NCBI RefSeq assembly: GCF_001547995.1
Contig: NZ_AP014690.1
Span: 2,787,001 to 2,851,000 of the forward strand
Reading direction: 5' to 3'
From: Asaia bogorensis NBRC 16594
GTDB taxonomy: Bacteria; Pseudomonadota; Alphaproteobacteria; Acetobacterales; Acetobacteraceae
Length of the DNA: 64,000 bases
Program-made: the position numbers and the translations under genes
The notes under the pieces: model-generated
What the model saw: the letters and a program-made list of their open reading frames with translations, nothing else
What the model was told of the DNA's origin: nothing
Databases searched by the model: none
In this document: positions 57,190 through 64,000 of the stretch, one piece after another
Layout of the letters: every line of letters begins with the position of its first letter
Numbering within the stretch: the stretch's first letter is position 1

Positions 57190-58776
57190 ATGCCTCACGC
57201 TCTGCTCGATCGTGTTCTCGCGACCCTGCCCTCTGCCTATCCGGGGCCCGGCGGGGCAGCAGCGGTGATCCAAAAGGGCGAGATCATTGCGCGACATAGC
57301 TGGGGCTTTGCCAACGCCGAAACCCGTACGCCATTCACGCCGCAGACACTGTTTCGCATGTGCTCGATCACGAAGCAGTTCACCTGCGCCCTGCTCGACG
57401 CCGTAACGGACAAGGCCCGGCTGGATGCCGTCATCGCCTCTCGCCTGCCCTTGCTGCAGGAGCCACCGCCGGACATTTTTCACCTCGCTCACAACCAGTC
57501 AGGTCTGCGTGATTACTGGGCGGTGGCCATGCTGCATGGCGCCCCTACGGAATCGGTTTTTGGCCTGGCAGAGGCACGACGGGTGATTGCCGGCACCAGA
57601 TCCCTGCATTTCAGGCCCGGCACCAGCTACTCCTACGTCAACCAGAACTTCCATCTCATTTCCGAAGCGCTTGAGGCCTGCACAGGACAGAGCTTTGCCG
57701 AATTGCTGCGCACACGAATTTTCGAACGCTATGGCATGAAAAGCGCCTTTCTAGCGGCAAACACGCAATCCATGCCGGACGGAACGCAAGGCTATGAGGG
57801 CAGTGAAGCCACCGGCTATCGTCAGGCGGTCAACAACATCTTCTGGACGGGCGATGCCGGGCTGGGGGCCAGCCTGGACGATATGATTGCCTGGGAATGT
57901 GCGATCGACGCCCAGCGCGATGATCCCCAAGGGTTTTATAACCGGCTCAGCGCGCCCGTGACCTTTGGCGATGGCACCCCTGCCCGCTACGGCTTCGGGT
58001 TGCAGCGCGGACGCCTGTTTGGCCACGCCATGACCGGACACGGCGGCGCCCTGCGCGGCTGGCGTAGCCACAGACTGCATCTGGCACAGGAACGGCTGTC
58101 GGTTGTGGTCATGTTCAACCACATGTCAGAGGCACATTCGGCGGCGGCAGAACTGGCTGGGGCCGCGCTCGGCATCCCCCCATCCCCGCCTGCCAGGGTG
58201 CCCGGCAACCCGGCCATAATCGGGCATTATCTTGACGCGCAGACCGGTCTTTCGGCCACGATCACGTCTTCAGATCAGAATGGCGCGTCAGGCAGCGCTC
58301 TGGCACTTCGTTATGCCTATCCGCCCGAGCGCCTGGATAACTGGACCCAGAGCGGTGCCGGTCGCGACGGCACCACCCTGACATTTCAGGATGACAGGCA
58401 CCCCGAGCACGGACTGATCATGGACCGTCCACAGGAAAATACCCGGCGTATCCTGTCGCGTCTGGCCATGACACAATCGCATCAGGATCTGGCAGGGAGG
58501 TATCTGTGTGAGGAACTCGACAGCATCCTGACCCTGTCCGATGCAGGCGGCGCGCTCTATGGCGCCTTCTCGGGCATGCTGGGGCAAGGGCGCATGGAGC
58601 GGCTTCTGCCGCTTGGGGATGATGTCTGGCTTATCCCGTGTCTGCGTGCGCTCGATCATTCGCCGCCGGGGTACTGGACGCTCTCTTTCCAGCGGGATGC
58701 GGCTCAGGCCCTGCGCGGCATACGTGTCGGATGCTGGCTGGCGCGCGACCTGTTTTATCACGCCATAACAGACTGA
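57190..58776 (+). CDS. dap: D-aminopeptidase (S12 penicillin-binding-protein-like serine peptidase)
   Basis: A 528-residue protein matching the DAP-type D-stereospecific aminopeptidase in length and motifs. The nucleophile S59 and K62 are in RMCSITKQFTCALLDAV, the Y-x-N motif in SYSYVNQNFHL and the third motif in TGHGGALRGW. Two C-terminal beta-barrel domains (about 330-528) are as in the Ochrobactrum enzyme. It should release N-terminal D-amino acids from peptides. There is no signal peptide, so it acts in the cytoplasm. GGAG at 57179-57182 fixes ATG 57190. Confidence 0.85.
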   Translation: MPHALLDRVLATLPSAYPGPGGAAAVIQKGEIIARHSWGFANAETRTPFTPQTLFRMCSITKQFTCALLDAVTDKARLDAVIASRLPLLQEPPPDIFHLAHNQSGLRDYWAVAMLHGAPTESVFGLAEARRVIAGTRSLHFRPGTSYSYVNQNFHLISEALEACTGQSFAELLRTRIFERYGMKSAFLAANTQSMPDGTQGYEGSEATGYRQAVNNIFWTGDAGLGASLDDMIAWECAIDAQRDDPQGFYNRLSAPVTFGDGTPARYGFGLQRGRLFGHAMTGHGGALRGWRSHRLHLAQERLSVVVMFNHMSEAHSAAAELAGAALGIPPSPPARVPGNPAIIGHYLDAQTGLSATITSSDQNGASGSALALRYAYPPERLDNWTQSGAGRDGTTLTFQDDRHPEHGLIMDRPQENTRRILSRLAMTQSHQDLAGRYLCEELDSILTLSDAGGALYGAFSGMLGQGRMERLLPLGDDVWLIPCLRALDHSPPGYWTLSFQRDAAQALRGIRVGCWLARDLFYHAITD

Positions 58777-58905
58777 ATTTGACGAACCGGGGGGATTAAC
58801 CCCATCATGGTAAGGCAGCAGCCCGTGCCCTGCCCTGATTGCTCAGGTGCGGGGATCTTGTTGTTGCGTCTTTCCAATCCATTTCAACCGGGCTCTCATA
58901 TCGCC

Positions 58906-60132
58906 ATGATTTCCGCTCTGATGCCAACATTCAAACGAGTCGACCTTGCTTTCGAGCATGGTCAGGGCGCTTGCTTGTACACGGCTGACGGGCGACGATT
59001 TCTCGATTTCGGGGCGGGTATTGCCGTCTCGTCGCTCGGGCATGGTCATGAGGGGCTGGTCAAGGCGATCGCCGAACAGGCCGCACGCGTCATGCACGTG
59101 TCCAACCTGTATCGCATCCCGCAGGCCGAGAAACTGGCCGACAGGCTGGTTGCTCACTCCTTTGCCGACAGCGTCTTCTTCTGCAATTCCGGCGCAGAAG
59201 CCAATGAAGGCATGGTCAAGATGATCCGTAAGACCCAGGCAGGTCGCGGTCATCCCAAGCGTACGCGCATCATCTGCTGCAACGGAGCCTTTCACGGGCG
59301 CACGCTTGCCATGATCGCCGCCACGGGCAACCCGGCCTATCTCGAAGGCTTCGGTGCCCCTGTCGAGGGCTTCGATCACGTCCCCTTCAACAACATGAAT
59401 GCGCTGCGTGCCGCCATCACGCCCGAGACAGCCGGCATCATGATCGAGCCCATCCAGGGCGAGACAGGCATCAAGCAGGCTGATCCGCAGTTCATGACCG
59501 GGCTGCGCCAGGTTTGCGACGAATTTGGCCTGATCCTTGCGCTGGACGAGGTTCAGACCGGCATGGGCCGCACCGGCAAACTCTTTGCTCATGAGTGGTA
59601 TGGCGTCACACCTGATGTCATCTCGGTGGCCAAGGGCATTGCTGGTGGTTTCCCCATGGGGGCCATTCTTGCCAGTGAGGAAGTTGCTGCATCGATGGGT
59701 GCAGGTTCGCATGGCACGACTTTTGGCGGCAATCCGCTGGCCTGTGCTGCTGGCAACGCCGTGCTGGATGTCATTCTTGCCGATGGCTTCCTCGATGAGG
59801 TCGCGCAAAAGGGCACCATGCTCGGCAATGAACTGGCGGCTCTGGTGCATGATCATCCGCGCGTATTCGAGCTTGCCCGTGGCCGCGGTCTGATGTGGGG
59901 TCTGAAATGCAGAATGCCTGTTGCCCAGGTTCAGGCTCAGGTCTTGGCTGAAGGCCTCCTCACCGTGACAGCAGGTGAGAATGTGCTGCGGCTCCTGCCG
60001 CCGCTGGTTGTGACCCAGGAAGACTGTCGCGGAGCCTGCGGCATTCTCTCACAAGCGGCCCGGGCACTGGAAGCGCAGGAAGACGCGACATCAGACAACA
60101 AGACGAACAGCCGGACGGAGAGCCAGGCATGA
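58906..60132 (+). CDS. argD: Acetylornithine aminotransferase
   Basis: A 408-residue class III PLP aminotransferase of arginine synthesis. The cofactor region has [19 protein letters not shown] and [14 protein letters not shown]. The aspartate is in [21 protein letters not shown] and the PLP lysine in [14 protein letters not shown]. The start ATG 58906 begins the conserved [17 protein letters not shown]. The longer frame to 58807 adds an unconserved piece. It overlaps argF by four bases. Confidence 0.94.
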   Translation: MISALMPTFKRVDLAFEHGQGACLYTADGRRFLDFGAGIAVSSLGHGHEGLVKAIAEQAARVMHVSNLYRIPQAEKLADRLVAHSFADSVFFCNSGAEANEGMVKMIRKTQAGRGHPKRTRIICCNGAFHGRTLAMIAATGNPAYLEGFGAPVEGFDHVPFNNMNALRAAITPETAGIMIEPIQGETGIKQADPQFMTGLRQVCDEFGLILALDEVQTGMGRTGKLFAHEWYGVTPDVISVAKGIAGGFPMGAILASEEVAASMGAGSHGTTFGGNPLACAAGNAVLDVILADGFLDEVAQKGTMLGNELAALVHDHPRVFELARGRGLMWGLKCRMPVAQVQAQVLAEGLLTVTAGENVLRLLPPLVVTQEDCRGACGILSQAARALEAQEDATSDNKTNSRTESQA

Positions 60133-61112
60133 CCATTCAGACGAACGCCAGCGCTCATACACCGATCCGCCACTTCCTCGACCTGCGCGACCTCGACAGC
60201 GCCACGCTGCGCGACATCATCGATGTCGGTCGTGCGGTCAAGGCGATGCAGAATAACCGCCGCGCTCCGATGCATCCCGCGCACCCGCTAGCCGGACGTA
60301 CGCTTGGGCTGATGCTGTCCAAGCCTTCCACACGTACACGCCTCTCTTTCGAGGTTGGCATGCGTCAACTGGGCGGCGATGTCTCTGTGCTGTCGCCGTC
60401 AGACATGCAGATCGGCAGAGGCGAAAGCCTCGCCGATACGGCGCGAGTTCTTTCGCGCTTTCTGGACGTTCTCGTTGTCCGCACCGGCGAGACGGATATG
60501 CTGGGCGAACTGGTGCGCTGGAGCTCCATTCCCGTCGTCAACGGGCTGACTCCGGACTCGCATCCCGTGCAGATCCTGGCGGATATCATGACCTATGAAG
60601 AGCATCGCGGTCCTGTCGCGGGCTCGCACTGGGCATGGATCGGTGATGGCAACAACGTGGCTGCATCCCTGATCGAAGGCGCCGTCCGCTTCGGGTTCTC
60701 TCTCACCCTTGCAACGCCCGAATCCATGAAGCCCCGTCAGGACGTTCTGGACTGGGCGCGCGCTGAAGGGGGGAACATCCGCCTTGTTCATGACCCCATC
60801 GAGGCCGTCAGGGAGGCGGGCTGCATCGTAACCGATACATGGACCAGCATGTCCGATGAGGAATCGGCGGTGCGTCTGAACACTCTGCGCCCTTTCCAAG
60901 TCAATACGGCCCTGATGCAGAAAGCGCCCGGAGGGGCCCTGTTCATGCACTGCCTGCCTGCCCATATCGGTGAGGAAGTGACCGAAGACGTGTTTGAAAG
61001 CCCGGCCTCCGTTGTGTTTGACGAGGCCGAAAACCGCCTCCATGCCCAGAAAGGTCTTCTGCTCTGGGTTCTTGGGGGCGAGAACTGGCGCGACTTCGGT
61101 AGCCCGGCCTGA
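60129..61112 (+). CDS. argF: Ornithine carbamoyltransferase
   Basis: A 327-residue OTCase converting ornithine and carbamoyl phosphate to citrulline. Motifs are the carbamoyl-phosphate loop KPSTRTRLSFEVGM, the D-S-H-P-x-Q segment TPDSHPVQILADIMT, the ornithine loop VTDTWTSMSDEE and the cysteine loop FMHCLPAHIGEEV. ATG 60129 overlaps the argD stop. A small hairpin without T-run follows at 61120-61136. Confidence 0.95.
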   Translation: MTIQTNASAHTPIRHFLDLRDLDSATLRDIIDVGRAVKAMQNNRRAPMHPAHPLAGRTLGLMLSKPSTRTRLSFEVGMRQLGGDVSVLSPSDMQIGRGESLADTARVLSRFLDVLVVRTGETDMLGELVRWSSIPVVNGLTPDSHPVQILADIMTYEEHRGPVAGSHWAWIGDGNNVAASLIEGAVRFGFSLTLATPESMKPRQDVLDWARAEGGNIRLVHDPIEAVREAGCIVTDTWTSMSDEESAVRLNTLRPFQVNTALMQKAPGGALFMHCLPAHIGEEVTEDVFESPASVVFDEAENRLHAQKGLLLWVLGGENWRDFGSPA

Positions 61113-61119
61113 TCCGGTC

Positions 61120-61136
61120 GGGTGATGGTTTCACCC
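61120..61136 (+). terminator. Hairpin between argF and hslO
   Basis: GGGTGA (61120-61125) pairs with TCACCC (61131-61136) around a 5-base loop, just after the argF stop codon. No T-run follows, so it is a weak candidate. Confidence 0.4.
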
Positions 61137-61164
61137 TGAGTATGAAGTAATTGTTGAAGCACAG

Positions 61165-62082
61165 ATGATCGAGACACCTGCCTTTCTTGATACGCAACGC
61201 CCGGATGAAGTGCCTGATCTCGTGATCTCGCATGGCATCACGCCATTTCATCTGGCGAAGCGACCGGTGCGTGGGCGACTGGTACGGCTTGGCAAGCTGG
61301 CTGACATCATGCTGACGCGTCACGATATTCCGGATGACGGCCGCATTCTTGCCGGCGAAGCGCTCTCGCTTGTTGCCGGCCTGAGTGCCGGTTTGAAGTT
61401 CAAGGGATCATTCTCGCTACAGATCAAGGGCGATGGTCCGGTCTCCATGCTGGTGACCGATTGCACCGACGCCGGTGAATTGCGGTTTTATCTGCGGTCG
61501 CCCGACACGCTCGAAACCGGGTCGGCCCGCTCGCTTCTCGGCGAGGGATATTTCGCGTTCACGATTGATCAGGGGGCTCACACCGAGCGCCATCAGGGCA
61601 TTGTAGCGCTCGAGGGCGAAACCCTTGCCGATATGGCCATGCATTATTTCGCCACCAGTGAGCAGCATCAGTGCTGGATGCGCCTTTATTGCGAAAAGAC
61701 CCCGGATGGCTGGCAGGCCGGGGCTCTGCTTCTGGAAAAGATTGCCGAAGAGGGCGGAATTTCATCAGGGGCCGATAGCGATGAGGATGCTTGGGAGACG
61801 GCGAGCGTTCTGGGCAATACCCTGACCTCCGCCGAGCTTTTCGACCCCAAGCTGAGTGCCACTACCCTTATCGAACGCCTGTTCGGCTCACAGGATGTCA
61901 TCGTGGATCGTCCGCGAGCGGTCAGTCTCGGCTGCCGGTGCAACCGTGCGCGTCTGGCAAGTGTGCTCTCTACTTTCCCGGAAGATGATCTCGACCATAT
62001 GGCTGAAGAGGGTCAGATCACGATGAACTGCGAGTTCTGCAATGTCGGATTTCGTTTCGACCGCACCGAGATCGCACGATGA
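61165..62082 (+). CDS. hslO: Redox-regulated chaperone Hsp33
   Basis: A 305-residue Hsp33. The N-terminal domain shows AGEALSLVAGLSAGLKFKGSF and GPVSMLVTDC. The C-terminal zinc redox switch has the four cysteines in the form GCRCNRARL and NCEFCNVGF (C-x-C and C-x2-C). Oxidation releases zinc and turns on holdase activity, which protects proteins during oxidative stress. The stop overlaps the next gene by four bases. Confidence 0.95.
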   Translation: MIETPAFLDTQRPDEVPDLVISHGITPFHLAKRPVRGRLVRLGKLADIMLTRHDIPDDGRILAGEALSLVAGLSAGLKFKGSFSLQIKGDGPVSMLVTDCTDAGELRFYLRSPDTLETGSARSLLGEGYFAFTIDQGAHTERHQGIVALEGETLADMAMHYFATSEQHQCWMRLYCEKTPDGWQAGALLLEKIAEEGGISSGADSDEDAWETASVLGNTLTSAELFDPKLSATTLIERLFGSQDVIVDRPRAVSLGCRCNRARLASVLSTFPEDDLDHMAEEGQITMNCEFCNVGFRFDRTEIAR

Positions 62083-63089
62083 CGAACGCCGAGGCTTTTC
62101 TCAAAACGGCCCAGATCGACGGTGAGACCATAGGCTCGCTTTATGATCAGTGGCTCCCGCAGGAGCTGATCTCCCTTGCAGACGATATTACCTGCGTCAC
62201 CTTCAGCGACGCCCTGAGCGACCGCAAGGCAGTATGGTATTTTAATGAGAGCCGTGAGTATTGCGGCTCTCATGTCGAAGTTGTCCAGAGGCTGCAACCC
62301 TCAGATATTCTCTCCAGCGTCTCACCCTGGTTCGACGCCTTGTTCAGAAATGCGCTGAGCGCAACCCCTTCCGCTTTGGGTGGCGCCCGCCCCTTGCCGC
62401 TCTTTCTCGCGACGCAGCTTGCCGCCGCCTGGTCGGTGCGCATGATGGCAGACCTCAGACAGGTACAGACCGCGCTCATCGAGCAGGATCGCGAAATCGC
62501 CCGCGTCGATGACAAGCCTCTTTCCGCGCGTGACGTCAGACGACTGCTTGGCGCGCGCATAGGGCCGGAAACCCTGGTCGTTCTTTCGCCGTTTTCCGGG
62601 GCGCCTCTGCGTTCCCAGATCTCGTTCGTCGTTGATCATCAGCTGATCCATCGGTTTTACGACCCGGAACTGGATTGCGCTTTTTATCTGGCATGGTGGG
62701 AAAGGCAGCTCGATGCACCGCCGTCTTTCTACTGCCCCAAGGCCAATGTCGTTGTCAGCGACGAGACTTTGGCCGGTATGTTGCCCTCTCTTATTCTGGG
62801 CTGGTATCTCGGCACGCCCGAGCACGCCGAGATGATCGCCCAGGCGCAGGCTTTCGAGGCACGCGACTACGGCCTCGGCAAGGCCTCCTCGCTCATGAGC
62901 GAGGTCAACGCACCTTCAGCTCCCCTGCCCGCCGTTCCCGATGCCGCATCTGCCGACATGATTTCCGAATCCTGGGCGTTTCTGCACCAGCATCAACCGG
63001 CGGGGCATAGCCCAGCTGACACGAGCAAGGATCCCAAGCCATCGGGTAAACTGATCGATCGGCTGCGTTCTCTCGTCAAAAAGAAATAA
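62079..63089 (+). CDS. Conserved-looking cytoplasmic protein of unknown function, coupled to hslO
   Basis: A 336-residue protein without signal peptide or membrane segment. It has an Asp/Glu-rich N-terminal half and a middle helix-rich region (QLAAAWSVRMMADLRQVQTAL). The later segment FYDPELDCAFYLAWWERQL holds the third of four cysteines. A proline/serine-rich linker (SAPLPAVPDAAS) leads to a basic C-terminal helix KLIDRLRSLVKKK, which could bind nucleic acid or membrane. It overlaps hslO by four bases, so it is co-translated with the chaperone. I recognise no domain. Confidence 0.75.
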   Translation: MTNAEAFLKTAQIDGETIGSLYDQWLPQELISLADDITCVTFSDALSDRKAVWYFNESREYCGSHVEVVQRLQPSDILSSVSPWFDALFRNALSATPSALGGARPLPLFLATQLAAAWSVRMMADLRQVQTALIEQDREIARVDDKPLSARDVRRLLGARIGPETLVVLSPFSGAPLRSQISFVVDHQLIHRFYDPELDCAFYLAWWERQLDAPPSFYCPKANVVVSDETLAGMLPSLILGWYLGTPEHAEMIAQAQAFEARDYGLGKASSLMSEVNAPSAPLPAVPDAASADMISESWAFLHQHQPAGHSPADTSKDPKPSGKLIDRLRSLVKKK

Positions 63090-63116
63090 CAACCGCCCTA
63101 TCCTCAGGAGCAGATC

Positions 63117-63974
63117 ATGTCGCGCAGCCGGTCCCGCATTCAGTCTTTCCTTCGTTTTGGTTCAGTCTGTCTCTTGCTGGGCAGTGTCTCGCCCCTGCTC
63201 ACAGCCTGCGGCGACAGCGAGCCCCAAAGCTTCGCGCCGCTCGACTATAGCTATCTGAGCAAGATGCATCTCAACGTGGCGCATATTGAAGTCGTGGATT
63301 CTGCGCCTCCCGGCAGCACACCCGGCGACATCTCCGCCAAGGCGCCCACGCCCCCTCAGCAGGCGCTCGAGCAGATGGCGCGTGACCGCCTTATTGCAAG
63401 CGGTTCGGAAGGCAATGGCACATTCACGATTACCAAAGCCAGCATCCTTCATGCACCCGGGGGAACGCTACTCGGTGAGCTCGAAGCTCATGTCGATCTT
63501 TCCGCCCCCTCCGGCGGTCGCGCTGGCTACGCCCTGGCCCATATCACCCGCAGCCTCAATCCTGGCGACAAGGATCCGGAATCCCGCGCGGTCCTGTACG
63601 ATCTGACCACCCAGATGATGCAGGATATGAATGTGGAACTTGAATTCCAGATCAAGAAATCGCTGCATGACTGGCTGGTCGACGCGAGCGGCGCCCCGCT
63701 TCCGGGAGCTATCACACAACAGGACATCGGGCCGGGCACCGCACTGCCTGCCCCGGCTGCCATCAGCGCCGTCACGAACGCCAATGCGCCAGTGGCTGCA
63801 CCGGCCACCACCAGCGCGACGCCGGCTGCATCTGTCAAATCTGCTGCACCTCAGGAGCCAGACGCCATCTTCCCTCTGGGAGATGACGCTTCTTCAGCAA
63901 GTGCGCCTGCGGCAACACCTGCTGTCAAATCCCCCAAGCCCGGCACGCTCTCCCTGCCCTCCAAACATTCCTGA
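63117..63974 (+). CDS. Putative lipoprotein of unknown function
   Basis: A 285-residue protein with a lipoprotein signal (SVSPLLTAC, cysteine about residue 31) and a mature domain of about 150 residues. That domain contains YLSKMHLNVAHIEVVDS, QQALEQMARDRLIASGSEG and a C-terminal helix DMNVELEFQIKKSLHDWL. The last 100 residues are Ala/Pro/Ser-rich and disordered-looking. CAGGAG precedes ATG 63117. It follows the hslO-coupled unknown by 27 bases and is probably in the same operon. The 26 bases after its stop hold nothing recognisable. Confidence 0.75.
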   Translation: MSRSRSRIQSFLRFGSVCLLLGSVSPLLTACGDSEPQSFAPLDYSYLSKMHLNVAHIEVVDSAPPGSTPGDISAKAPTPPQQALEQMARDRLIASGSEGNGTFTITKASILHAPGGTLLGELEAHVDLSAPSGGRAGYALAHITRSLNPGDKDPESRAVLYDLTTQMMQDMNVELEFQIKKSLHDWLVDASGAPLPGAITQQDIGPGTALPAPAAISAVTNANAPVAAPATTSATPAASVKSAAPQEPDAIFPLGDDASSASAPAATPAVKSPKPGTLSLPSKHS

Positions 63975-64000
63975 GCCAGCGCTATCAGGCCAACCGGTGT

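Noticed and set aside
58843-59856. 337-codon minus-strand frame
   Set aside because: It is a shadow of argD, whose PLP motifs are intact in the plus frame.
1-64000. tRNA, rRNA, CRISPR, insertion sequences and phage genes
   Set aside because: Reading both strands I found no T-loop/anticodon arrangement, no rRNA-like sequence, no spaced repeats, and no transposase, integrase or phage structural proteins. A covariance-model scan would be needed to exclude small RNAs.

Overview
The window is about 64 kb of a GC-rich, densely coded alphaproteobacterial chromosome. Gene content and order suggest an acetic acid bacterium (Acetobacteraceae, of the Asaia/Gluconobacter/Acetobacter type). The cues are a pyrB-pyrC'-plsY-dprA-topA run, lspA next to a DUF3035 lipoprotein, an rph-rdgB pair near hrcA, MutL carrying its own endonuclease motif, and many secreted proteins of unknown function. 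The genus call is inference. I found no rRNA, tRNA, CRISPR array, insertion sequence or phage module.

Layout. 1-5.0 kb: a broken luciferase-like monooxygenase, a SAM methyltransferase, a TIM-barrel sugar-phosphate isomerase and a FUSC efflux protein. 5.2-8.4 kb: a DEAD-box helicase, then bacterioferritin (bfr) and its ferredoxin (bfd), convergent around a shared hairpin and preceded by Fur-type boxes. 8.4-13.3 kb: hrcA, a MOSC protein, rph-rdgB, a secreted alginate-lyase-like protein and a LysE exporter. 13.3-17.6 kb: a bacteriocin/microcin-type export cassette (double-glycine precursor, HlyD-type adaptor, C39-peptidase ABC transporter). 17.6-26 kb: an MsbA-type ABC exporter, nth plus a DUF1330 gene, an M23 peptidase, a CPA1 antiporter, comEC and a purine-nucleoside-permease-family protein. 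26.3-38.2 kb: gltX-pyrB-pyrC'-plsY-dprA, topA, an S41 protease, DUF1491 and an OmpA-family protein. 38.3-45.3 kb: cysK with a divergent Rrf2 regulator, two secreted unknowns, parE-rhtA and yfdX. 45.4-51.3 kb (minus strand): ileS-lspA-DUF3035-mutL. 51.4-52.3 kb: a small lower-GC patch with a gene broken by an in-frame TAG. 52.3-57.1 kb (minus strand): recX-CHAP-tatA-mtnB-mtnD-mtnC-ribF-fosA, partly translationally coupled. 57.2-64 kb: a D-aminopeptidase, argD-argF, hslO and two unknown proteins.

How the genes work together. Most of the window is housekeeping: pyrimidine, arginine, cysteine and flavin synthesis, methionine salvage, tRNA charging, topoisomerases and DNA repair. The accessory interest lies in five places. 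They are the peptide-export cassette at 13.7-17.6 kb, the iron-storage locus with its operators, a FosA-type fosfomycin transferase at the end of the methionine-salvage operon, a dihydroorotase-like protein without its first metal site, and the nonsense-interrupted lipoprotein gene. comEC and dprA are both present and apparently intact, which is compatible with DNA uptake.
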